Source: UBA3775 sp964584255 (GTDB taxonomy: Bacteria; Bacillota; Clostridia; Lachnospirales; Lachnospiraceae). From it: a stretch of DNA of 64,000 nucleotides. This document shows, piece by piece, positions 25,777 to 33,738 of the stretch. The notes under the pieces are model-generated. The model worked only from the letters and a program-made list of their open reading frames with translations, ran no database searches and was not told the DNA's origin. Location of the stretch: NCBI GenBank assembly GCA_964584255.1, contig CAZOZM010000005.1, positions 62,001-126,000 on the forward strand, in the 5' to 3' direction. How positions within the stretch are numbered: the stretch's first letter is position 1; every line of letters begins with the position of its first letter. The position numbers and the translations under genes were made by a program.

Positions 25777-28700
25777 TTAGAGTTCTTTTACTATCTCGTC
25801 AATAAATCCGAATACATTTTCATTGCTTATATAGTCCGGATTCTCATTTACAATTTCAACCGTATTTTCGTACTTTTCGCACGCTTTTACAAGGCTGTCC
25901 GCTATGCTCGCAGGACTTGCACTCGTTACTGATATAATATTTGAATTAAAATTCGATAAATCCTTATTTGCGTAAGTATTTGTCACAACCTTCACACCAA
26001 ATACCGACATTTCCAAAGGCGGATAGCTTGGGTGCGGTGATGACATAAGTGAAATACCCGCATAGGTATCAAGCATGGTCTGCGCATACTGTTCAATGGT
26101 AAGCTTACCTACCGAAACAAGCTGTTTGCCCCTGCCCAAATCAACAGGCAGATGATATTCTCCTGCCGAAAGTATTGTCCATTCATCAATATCCTTCTGC
26201 GATGCCACCCACTTTTTCAATGAATCTACCACAATCGTAAATGCATTTCTGTCAACCGATGGTCTTCCGTAAACAAGAATCTGCTTCTTCTTGGCAACCT
26301 TACCGAAATTCTTCTCCAAAACTTCTTTAAGTCCTGCATTCAATACAGGTTCAAATTCGTATTCCCTGTAAAAGGAATATCCTTCGTTTTTAAAGAAATC
26401 ATGAAGAAGCACACTGTTAAATACTGCTATCTGGTCATATTTAAGCTTGTATGTTGCATCTGCAAGAAGATATCTGCTCGACCATGGATAGAATCCCGGT
26501 TCGTAATCCTGAATGAAATAAATAATCTTTCCCGGTTTAATTCCTTCATTCTTCTCAAATTCCGCATATGCCTCACTGAGACAATATGTTGTCCACCATG
26601 CGGTACACATGAAATAGTCATTTTCCGATACTGGAATGGATTTTCTGTATCTGTCAGAATATCCAACTATCTGGAATCTCGCATTCGTGTCTTTGCTTGA
26701 TTTAACATATCTGTATCTGTCTTCATACTTTTTCAATGCTTCCCTTGAAGGCTCTGCATCCGTGAGTATGATTCTTGCGGCAAAACCTGATTTTTCTACA
26801 AGTTCCGCAAAGAATTTGAGTGCCGTTGAAATTCCGCCGAAAACATGTTCCGGATTAATTGACGGAACCAGGATATTAATACGCTTTTCAGAAAATTCCG
26901 TCTTTCTGAACTCATATTTCATTATTTCCGGTATGTTTATATCTGCCGGAGACATCATACGCCCGGTATCTGAATCATTAATACTTCTCATTATATCACT
27001 TTCTTTTCTGACAAATTGTCCTATTGCGGCAACCGTCGGCGTTGTATTTGTATAATCAAGGGAATTATTGTAGTAAGGGTCTCCCTCTTCCCTGTAGATT
27101 CTGTATGCAAAATCCGACATCTCAAAATCAACCGGAGGAATATATGAATCCCTGCTCTTCGACTCATAATGATAGAGGCGCACATGAGGATCATATATAT
27201 TTCTGTATCCTCTGAGGCAGGCTCTTATGCAAAGTTCGATATCGCTTCCGCATATAATGAAATCCTCGTCAAAACCACCAATGTTCTCAAACTTGGTTTT
27301 TTCAATGGCAATAAGCGCTCCGGTACATGCCGTAACATTTCTCGTTACCATCGGAGAAATATAAGGCGAACCATAATGTACAGGATTCATTCCCTTGTAA
27401 ATATGGTCTGCATATCCCTGTATACCTACAACCACTCCGGCATGCTGTATTGTTCCGTCCTCATAGAGCAGAAGTCCGCCGACAACACCGGTATCCGGCT
27501 GTACCGCCTTTTCAACAAGACGTTCCATCCAGTCCCCCGTAATTATCTCCATATCATTGTTCATGAATATAAAGACATCACCTGTTGCAAACTCTCTTCC
27601 ATAATTGTTTACTCTTGACCAGTTAAACGGAAATGCAGCCGGTACAATCCTGACATCCTCTTCTTTTGAAAGCTCTTCAAGATATAGTGCTGTTTCATCT
27701 TTTTCCGAGTTGTTGTCCACTATGACAAGCTCATAATTGTCGTATGTTGTTTTTTCCCTTATCGAATCTATCAGTGCTTTAAGCAATCCGACATTGTCTT
27801 TTATCGGAATTATAACCGATACGCGCGGGTTTGTTTCAAGCTTATATCTTACGTCATAAACAAACAAATCCTCCGTTTCATGAGCCTCTGCCCTGCCCTT
27901 GCCGTATACACGGTCAAGATGATCCTGAATTGCATTAAGACCGGCCGTCTGAGCATATGGCTTTGAACCCGGATTGGTTGCCGTGGATGACGGTAAATCC
28001 CTCCATCCGTACAACACCTTTGAAATATGTTCTATTTTATCTGTCTTCTCGGTCATCTTCAGGAAGAGGTCATAGTCCTGCGCACCGTTGTACTTTGCAT
28101 CAAAACCGCCGACACTCTCAAAGAGACTTCTTCTGAAACCCAGTAAATGTCCGATATACATCTGTGAAAGGATTAAGTCCGGTGACCAGTCCGGCTTATA
28201 AAGAGGTTCTCTCGGGTTGCCCTCGCCGTCAATTATCTGCTGGTCACTGTAGATTATATCCGCATTTGTTTCTTTTATCTTCCTGAGGAACTCATACATT
28301 GCATCGTAGGTTATTTCATCATCATTGTCCATGAGGATGATATAATCTCCGTCAGCCAACGCTGCTGCCGCATTGCTTGCTCCCGAAATACCACTGTTTT
28401 TCTCAAGATATGCAACCTTTATTCTGTCACACTCTATCTTTCTGAGATATTTGCGCACTTCCTCTCTGGTAGAACAGTCATCCGCTATACAGATTTCCCA
28501 GTTAATATAATTCTGTTTCTTTACTGACTTAATCGCTTTCTCAAGCCACTTTATTTCAACATTATAAACCGGCATGACAACCGAAAACTTAATGTCAGAA
28601 TTATATTTTCTGTCTGGCTCTGAGTCCGCCGCCTTATCCTGCACCGGTGCATTGCCCACAATATTGGCATTAATTTTGCTCTTAAGCCCTCTGACTCCGT

Positions 28701-28791
28701 TTTCCTTTACATAATAGTAACCGCGGACGGCAAGCTTCGGATCCTGAATACATCTCTTTGCTGCAACTACCGCTTTTTTTATTTTCGACAT
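25777..28791 (-). CDS. Three-domain glycosyltransferase: GT2-GT2-WsaF-like rhamnosyltransferase
   Basis: A 1004-residue enzyme with three transferase modules, able in principle to add several sugars of a repeat. Module 1 (about 70-300) has SVVMPVYNVEIKWLEKAIKS, CIADDCST and MDNDDEIT. Module 2 (about 320-580) has SVIIPIKDNVGLLKALIDS, IVDNNSEKDET and FMNNDMEII. Module 3 (about 635-1004) resembles WsaF of the Geobacillus S-layer rhamnan (YFIQDYEPGFYPWSS, ILVYGRPSVDRNAF, ISLMSSPHPSYPPLEMSVFG). Cytoplasmic, no signal peptide. AAGGAG precedes the ATG, and the gene follows wzt by 12 bases. Polyrhamnose synthesis is inferred from the WsaF match and the rfb genes upstream. Confidence 0.87.
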   Translation of the reverse strand: MSKIKKAVVAAKRCIQDPKLAVRGYYYVKENGVRGLKSKINANIVGNAPVQDKAADSEPDRKYNSDIKFSVVMPVYNVEIKWLEKAIKSVKKQNYINWEICIADDCSTREEVRKYLRKIECDRIKVAYLEKNSGISGASNAAAALADGDYIILMDNDDEITYDAMYEFLRKIKETNADIIYSDQQIIDGEGNPREPLYKPDWSPDLILSQMYIGHLLGFRRSLFESVGGFDAKYNGAQDYDLFLKMTEKTDKIEHISKVLYGWRDLPSSTATNPGSKPYAQTAGLNAIQDHLDRVYGKGRAEAHETEDLFVYDVRYKLETNPRVSVIIPIKDNVGLLKALIDSIREKTTYDNYELVIVDNNSEKDETALYLEELSKEEDVRIVPAAFPFNWSRVNNYGREFATGDVFIFMNNDMEIITGDWMERLVEKAVQPDTGVVGGLLLYEDGTIQHAGVVVGIQGYADHIYKGMNPVHYGSPYISPMVTRNVTACTGALIAIEKTKFENIGGFDEDFIICGSDIELCIRACLRGYRNIYDPHVRLYHYESKSRDSYIPPVDFEMSDFAYRIYREEGDPYYNNSLDYTNTTPTVAAIGQFVRKESDIMRSINDSDTGRMMSPADINIPEIMKYEFRKTEFSEKRINILVPSINPEHVFGGISTALKFFAELVEKSGFAARIILTDAEPSREALKKYEDRYRYVKSSKDTNARFQIVGYSDRYRKSIPVSENDYFMCTAWWTTYCLSEAYAEFEKNEGIKPGKIIYFIQDYEPGFYPWSSRYLLADATYKLKYDQIAVFNSVLLHDFFKNEGYSFYREYEFEPVLNAGLKEVLEKNFGKVAKKKQILVYGRPSVDRNAFTIVVDSLKKWVASQKDIDEWTILSAGEYHLPVDLGRGKQLVSVGKLTIEQYAQTMLDTYAGISLMSSPHPSYPPLEMSVFGVKVVTNTYANKDLSNFNSNIISVTSASPASIADSLVKACEKYENTVEIVNENPDYISNENVFGFIDEIVKEL

Positions 28792-28803
28792 TCGAAATGC
28801 TCC

Positions 28804-30174
28804 TTAATTCTTTGTCTGTATTCGATTAATCTTCACCTTCGAATCCATATCAAAATATCCGACTGATGTCTTATCCGCTACTACATTTACGCAGCACACA
28901 TCATAAAGTCTGTTATATACCACCAGATTGTCGCCGGAATATCCCGTACATCCGAATCTTAAGAGATACTGGCCGCCCTGGAGAATCATTCTCTGCTTAA
29001 ATTCAGCCACTACTGTCTCTCCAGCATTTACAACACCTGTTTCGGCTCTCTCAATAAAAGAATTCGTTCCGGTAATCTCCATTCCTTTCAGATCAACCAT
29101 GCTTATTGCGAAAATCGGATTTTCTATTGTTTCATTGAATCTCACCTTAAGTTTTATGGTAAAATCCGAAAACTTATAAACCGTATTGGTTATTTCTCCG
29201 TTTTCATCGAAGATACCGTAATCAATAATGTCAGCCTGACCTGTACCGTAAATCTGGCTGTTCGGATTTTGAAGCATAAAGTCCTTCCATAATGCATATC
29301 CGTCCACACCCGATTTTTCACCGGTCACATCAACGTTACTGATAATGTCCTCTTCTGCGGATTTTTTTATCATCTCATCGACATTGTCCGCAACCTCTCT
29401 GTTATCTTCGACATCGGTTTCCGTGCGGACACCTTTGTACTGACCCACGAGAATCTGTTTATAAATGTCAATCATTGCTGCCGGTTCTCCCTCGGAAATT
29501 ATTTCTCCGTGGTTGAATACGATTGCCCTGTCACAATACTTCAATACACTTCCAAGATCATGAGTTACAAAAAGTATTGTCTTACCCATGTTCTTTAAGT
29601 CATCAAGCTTCTTGTAACATTTCGCCTGAAAAAATACGTCTCCTACCGATAAAGCCTCATCAACTATCAGTATATCCGGCTCAACATTTATCGCCACGGC
29701 AAAGGCAAGTCTTGCAAACATACCGCTGGAATATGTCTTTACAGGCTGGCGGATGAAATCGCCTATGTCCGCAAAAGAGATAATGTCATCTATTTTGCTG
29801 TCCATTTCTTCTTTGGTGAAACCGATCATGGTTCCGTTAAGATAAATGTTTTCAATACCCGTATATTCCGGATTGAATCCTGCTCCAAGTTCAAGAAGTG
29901 CCGAAATTTTTCCGTCAATTTCAACAGTTCCTTCCGTCGGAGTAAGTACTCCGGTTATTATTTTAAGAATCGTTGATTTTCCTGCTCCGTTTTTGCCGAT
30001 TATTCCGAGCATTTCGCCCTTTTTGACTTCGAAACTGATATTTGTCAAAGCCGGAAAATCTTTATGATACTGTTTTTTTGTAATGCTTAAGGCTTCTTTT
30101 ATCCTGTCTGAAGGTTTTTCATACAGCTTATAGACCTTATTCAGGTTTTCAACCCTTATTGCAAAATCGCTCAA
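28804..30174 (-). CDS. wzt: Polysaccharide ABC exporter ATPase with C-terminal carbohydrate-binding domain
   Basis: Energises export of the finished glycan together with the Wzm-type permease 23 bases upstream. It has Walker A GKNGAGKST near residue 59, signature TYSSGMFARLAFAVA near 155 and Walker B ILIVDEALSVGD near 175. The tail from about 310 to 456 is a beta-rich Wzt-C type domain (YGTGQADIIDYGIFDENGE onward). In O9a and O12-type systems such a tail recognises the chemically capped chain end, which fits the kinase/methyltransferase pair nearby. The start codon is TTG with AAGGAGG upstream, unusual in this window. Confidence 0.9.
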   Translation of the reverse strand: MSDFAIRVENLNKVYKLYEKPSDRIKEALSITKKQYHKDFPALTNISFEVKKGEMLGIIGKNGAGKSTILKIITGVLTPTEGTVEIDGKISALLELGAGFNPEYTGIENIYLNGTMIGFTKEEMDSKIDDIISFADIGDFIRQPVKTYSSGMFARLAFAVAINVEPDILIVDEALSVGDVFFQAKCYKKLDDLKNMGKTILFVTHDLGSVLKYCDRAIVFNHGEIISEGEPAAMIDIYKQILVGQYKGVRTETDVEDNREVADNVDEMIKKSAEEDIISNVDVTGEKSGVDGYALWKDFMLQNPNSQIYGTGQADIIDYGIFDENGEITNTVYKFSDFTIKLKVRFNETIENPIFAISMVDLKGMEITGTNSFIERAETGVVNAGETVVAEFKQRMILQGGQYLLRFGCTGYSGDNLVVYNRLYDVCCVNVVADKTSVGYFDMDSKVKINRIQTKN

Positions 30175-30197
30175 AATCTTCCTCCTTGTCCCATATT

Positions 30198-31001
30198 CTA
30201 CAATGAATCTGCAAAATGAGGTTTAAGACGTTTGTAAACAACGGAAGAAATAACTCCCATCACAATTACAAAAAGCCAGAAATAAACCGTAAGAAGTGGT
30301 CTTTCAAAGAAAAACTCTTTTTCTATCATGGTTCTTCTGCATCCATCGACCACATAAAACATGGGATTAAGTTTAAACAGGAATCCTATTTTTGAAAGTA
30401 CTTCCTGCATACGCACATCATTAAAGTTCCAAAGTATCGGTGTCATCCATGTTCCTATCTGCATGAACACATTTATAATCTGCGTGGTATCCTTGAAAAA
30501 TACTGCGATTGCCGATGTAAAGTAACCGATTGATATAACAAGACATACCATGCAGAATGAATAATATAAAAGCTGCAATGCAATCCAACCCGGGAAATAA
30601 CCCATAAGCACATATGCTCCCACCAAAAGCGCCATAAAGAAAATATGGACAAACATGGAAGACAGTACTTTTACAAGCGGAAGTATGTCTATGTTAAATA
30701 CGACTTTTTTTACAAGATAACTGTATTCCACGAAGCAGTTTGTTGCATTAACCAACGCCTCCTGAAAGAAAAACCACGGAATAAGACCTGCCATAAGCCA
30801 AAGAATGAAAGGTGTATCGCCTACATCACCGCTCCTGAGTCCGACCTGGAAAACAAACCAATATAATACAATGGTAACAAGAGGTTGTACAAATGCCCAG
30901 ATAATTCCCATGTATGAGCCCGCATATTTGGTTTTAAAGTCATTTTTTGCAAGGTAGACAACCTTATCCCGGTTATCCCGGAATCCTGATAATCTGCTCA
31001 T
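30198..31001 (-). CDS. wzm: Polysaccharide ABC exporter permease, Wzm/TagG type
   Basis: ABC-2 family permease of 267 residues with six hydrophobic helices, the first in YMGIIWAFVQPLVTIVLYWF near residue 30. It has the conserved KTKYAGSYMGIIW entry segment and LNPMFYVVDGCRR near 220. It forms the membrane channel for the lipid-linked glycan, working with the adjacent wzt product. The tail helices end in KRLKPHFADSL. It follows rfbC by 14 bases. Confidence 0.92.
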   Translation of the reverse strand: MSRLSGFRDNRDKVVYLAKNDFKTKYAGSYMGIIWAFVQPLVTIVLYWFVFQVGLRSGDVGDTPFILWLMAGLIPWFFFQEALVNATNCFVEYSYLVKKVVFNIDILPLVKVLSSMFVHIFFMALLVGAYVLMGYFPGWIALQLLYYSFCMVCLVISIGYFTSAIAVFFKDTTQIINVFMQIGTWMTPILWNFNDVRMQEVLSKIGFLFKLNPMFYVVDGCRRTMIEKEFFFERPLLTVYFWLFVIVMGVISSVVYKRLKPHFADSL

Positions 31002-31015
31002 TCAATAAACCTTTC

Positions 31016-31576
31016 TTACTTTCTAAACTGGCTGATTCCGTCCCACTTCTGATCCTTGTCAGAGATGATGAGGTCTTCCTTTGTCATTCCTTCCGGCATA
31101 GGCCACTCAACTCCGATTTCAGGATCATCCCATTTAAGACCGCCTTCGTCATTTGGATGATAAAAATCAGTACATTTATATGCAAACTCAGCAGAATCGG
31201 ACAATACAATAAAGCCGTGGGCAAAATTCTTTGGAATGAAGAACTGCTTCTTATTTTCTGCCGAAAGAAGAACGCCATACCATTTTCCGTATGTTTCAGA
31301 ACCCTCTCTCAAATCAACTGCAACGTCAAATACTTCTCCGCTGACTACTCTTACAAGTTTGTCCTGTGGGTAGTTAATCTGGAAATGAAGTCCTCTTAAT
31401 ACACCCTTCTTTGAACTGGACTGGTTATCCTGTACAAACTCCTGTGGAATTCCTGCTGCCTTATAATCATTATAGTTATAGGTTTCCATGAAATATCCTC
31501 TTGAATCGCCGAAAACAGCAGGTGTTATAACCTTAAGTCCTTCTATTTCACAAGTTTCAACCGTAATTTTTCCCAT
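31016..31576 (-). CDS. rfbC: dTDP-4-dehydrorhamnose 3,5-epimerase
   Basis: Third enzyme of dTDP-L-rhamnose synthesis: it epimerises dTDP-4-keto-6-deoxyglucose at C3 and C5. The product is 186 residues and includes FGDSRGYFMETYN near residue 21, QDNQSSSKKGVLRGLHFQ near 50 with the catalytic His, and GFIVLSDSAEFAYKCTDFYHP near 120. The nearest Shine-Dalgarno (31609-31613) is over 30 bases from the ATG; see the hairpin entry. Gene order rfbB-rfbA-rfbC, with rfbD missing. Confidence 0.95.
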   Translation of the reverse strand: MGKITVETCEIEGLKVITPAVFGDSRGYFMETYNYNDYKAAGIPQEFVQDNQSSSKKGVLRGLHFQINYPQDKLVRVVSGEVFDVAVDLREGSETYGKWYGVLLSAENKKQFFIPKNFAHGFIVLSDSAEFAYKCTDFYHPNDEGGLKWDDPEIGVEWPMPEGMTKEDLIISDKDQKWDGISQFRK

Positions 31577-31586
31577 TTTATTATCT

Positions 31587-31613
31587 GACGGCCAAATATA
31601 CCGTCTTTCCTCC
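31587..31613 (-). promoter_or_regulatory. Distant ribosome binding site with intervening hairpin before rfbC
   Basis: AGGAGG directly follows the rfbA stop, and 32 bases separate it from the rfbC ATG at 31576. Between them GACGG (minus 31605-31601) can pair with CCGTC (31591-31587). Folding would shorten the effective spacing to about 13 bases. No in-frame ATG, GTG or TTG lies nearer. Confidence 0.45.
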
Positions 31614-31616
31614 TTT

Positions 31617-32486
31617 TTACAATCCGTTTGCTATGTCAATAAGATACTGTCCGTATTCCGTCTTAAGGAGAGGCTGTGCAAGTTTCTTAAGCTGCTCTGC
31701 ATCAATAAATCCTCTCTTATAGGCAATTTCCTCGATGCAGGAAATATAAAGTCCCTGTCTTTTCTGGAATGCGGATACAAAGTCTGCCGCCGCAAGGAGC
31801 ATGTCATGATTTCCGGTGTCGAGCCATGCAAAGCCTCGGCCGAGTGTTTCAACATGTAAATCACCACGACGGAGATATTCATTGTTTATCGAGGTTATTT
31901 CAATTTCACCTCTTGCAGAAGGTTTAACATTCTTTGCAATTTCAACAACGTCATTGTCATAAAAATACAATCCCGGAACTGCATAGTTTGACTTAGGATT
32001 TTCCGGTTTTTCCTCAATTGAGAGTGCCTTTCCGGTTTCGTCAAACTCTACCACGCCATATTCTCTCGGATCTTTAACATAGTATCCGAAAATGGTTGCA
32101 CCCTTGGTTCTCTCAGCTGCATTTCTGAGCACCCTTGAAAAGCTCTGACCATAGAAAATATTGTCACCGAGCACAAGTGCAACACTGTCATCACCGATAA
32201 AGTCCGCACCGATAATAAACGCATCCGCAAGTCCTCTCGGATACTCCTGAACCGCATACTCAAATCTCATACCAAGCTGGGAACCGTCTCCAAGCAAATC
32301 CTCGAATACGGGAAGATCCCTCTTTGTTGAAATAATAAGCACTTCCCTGATTCCGGCAAGCATAAGTGTTGATAACGGATAATAAATCATAGGCTTATCA
32401 TAAACAGGCATAATCTGCTTTGATATTGCCTTTGTAAGCGGATAAAGTCTTGTTCCGGAACCTCCGGCTAAAATAATTCCCTTCAT
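31617..32486 (-). CDS. rfbA: Glucose-1-phosphate thymidylyltransferase
   Basis: First enzyme of dTDP-rhamnose synthesis: dTTP plus glucose-1-phosphate gives dTDP-glucose. It is 289 residues with the nucleotide-binding start KGIILAGGSGTRLYPLT, PMIYYPLSTLMLAGI near 29 and VLGDNIFYGQSF near 107. The allosteric-type C-terminus is full length. GGAGG before the ATG at 32486 decides the start over an upstream in-frame codon at 32567. Confidence 0.96.
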   Translation of the reverse strand: MKGIILAGGSGTRLYPLTKAISKQIMPVYDKPMIYYPLSTLMLAGIREVLIISTKRDLPVFEDLLGDGSQLGMRFEYAVQEYPRGLADAFIIGADFIGDDSVALVLGDNIFYGQSFSRVLRNAAERTKGATIFGYYVKDPREYGVVEFDETGKALSIEEKPENPKSNYAVPGLYFYDNDVVEIAKNVKPSARGEIEITSINNEYLRRGDLHVETLGRGFAWLDTGNHDMLLAAADFVSAFQKRQGLYISCIEEIAYKRGFIDAEQLKKLAQPLLKTEYGQYLIDIANGL

Positions 32487-32534
32487 AAAAACCTCCATTA
32501 TTCGTTTTTGAAAGAATAAGATAAATATGCCTTT

Positions 32535-32557
32535 ACCCGCGTTGTTTAGACGCGGGT
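32535..32557. other. GC-rich hairpin between rfbB and rfbA
   Basis: Perfect 8-bp stem ACCCGCGT/ACGCGGGT with a 7-base loop in the rfbB-rfbA spacer. No T tract follows on either strand, so it is more likely an mRNA processing or stability element than a terminator. Confidence 0.55.
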
Positions 32558-32570
32558 ATACAGTCATTTC

Positions 32571-33656
32571 TTATTTATTTTTATACATGTCTTCATAATA
32601 CTTCTGGTAGTCGCCGCTGGTAACATTCTTCATCCAGTCTTCATGCTCAAAGAACCATGCAATTGTCTTTTTGATTCCTTCCTTGAACATTGTTTCCGGA
32701 TACCAGCCGATGGCTGCCTTAATCTTGTCAGGAGCAATGGCATATCTTCTGTCATGTCCTTTTCTGTCTTCAACATAAGTTATAAGATCTTTGTTGATAA
32801 ATTCTTTTCTTGGATCTCCTTCCGGAAGCATTTCCTGAAGAGTTTCAAGAATTATGTTGATTATTTCTATATTCTGCTTCTCATTGTGTCCGCCGATATT
32901 GTATGTCTGGAAGAGTTCACCCTGTTCCTGTACCATATCAATTGCCTTTGCATGATCCTCAACATAGAGCCAGTCCCTTACATTCTTTCCGTCTCCATAA
33001 ACAGGAAGCTTCTTTCCATGAAGCGCATTGTTAATGATGAGAGGAATGAGCTTCTCCGGGAACTGATAAGGTCCATAGTTGTTACTGCAGTTTGTTATGT
33101 TTGCAGGGAATTTATAAGTATCCATATAAGCCTTTACAAGCATGTCTGATGATGCCTTGCTTGCAGAATATGGGCTGTGTGGATCATATGGTGTGGTTTC
33201 ATAGAAGAAAGCATTGTCATCATCAGGAAGTGAACCATAAACTTCATCTGTTGAAACATGAAGGAATTTCTTGCCTTCCTTAAAGCTTCCGTCCGGCTGC
33301 TCCCAGCTCTCCTTTGCACAGTTAAGCATTACTGCCGTTCCGAGTACATTTGTCTGAACAAATACTTCAGGATTCTTTATACTTCTGTCAACATGACTTT
33401 CAGCTGCAAAATGAACTACTCTGTCAATGTCATTTTCGGCAAAAATCTTTCTGATGGCTTCCTTATCACAAATATCTGCTTTTACAAATGTGTAGTTGTC
33501 TCTCTTCTCAACATCTGCAAGATTTTCAAGATTTCCTGCGTAAGTAAGCTTGTCAACATTGATAATTCTGATTTCATTATCATACTTTTTGAACATGTAA
33601 TGAATATAATTTGAACCGATAAATCCGGCTCCTCCGGTTACTAAATAAGTTCTCAT
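32571..33656 (-). CDS. rfbB: dTDP-glucose 4,6-dehydratase
   Basis: Short-chain dehydrogenase-type enzyme that makes dTDP-4-keto-6-deoxyglucose. It is 361 residues with NAD-binding TGGAGFIGSNYIHY at the N-terminus, FAAESHVDRSI near 83, the active-site STDEVYGSL near 130 with YSASKASSD (Tyr-x3-Lys) near 160, and the sugar-binding NCSNNYGPYQFPEKL near 187. AAAGGA precedes the ATG. A weak promoter candidate lies in front, so the rfb-export half may also be transcribed separately. Confidence 0.96.
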   Translation of the reverse strand: MRTYLVTGGAGFIGSNYIHYMFKKYDNEIRIINVDKLTYAGNLENLADVEKRDNYTFVKADICDKEAIRKIFAENDIDRVVHFAAESHVDRSIKNPEVFVQTNVLGTAVMLNCAKESWEQPDGSFKEGKKFLHVSTDEVYGSLPDDDNAFFYETTPYDPHSPYSASKASSDMLVKAYMDTYKFPANITNCSNNYGPYQFPEKLIPLIINNALHGKKLPVYGDGKNVRDWLYVEDHAKAIDMVQEQGELFQTYNIGGHNEKQNIEIINIILETLQEMLPEGDPRKEFINKDLITYVEDRKGHDRRYAIAPDKIKAAIGWYPETMFKEGIKKTIAWFFEHEDWMKNVTSGDYQKYYEDMYKNK

Positions 33657-33697
33657 GATTTTTTCATCCTTTCTAAATGAATATTCTCTTTGCTGTT

Positions 33698-33726
33698 TAT
33701 ATAAGTCCCTTTTTTAAGGGGGACAA
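33698..33726 (-). promoter_or_regulatory. Possible internal promoter before rfbB
   Basis: Minus strand TTGTCC (33721-33726), 17-base spacer, TATATA (33698-33703), 41 bases before the ATG. The spacer contains a short inverted repeat. Moderate match only. Confidence 0.3.
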
Positions 33727-33738
33727 ATTAACCTTTTA

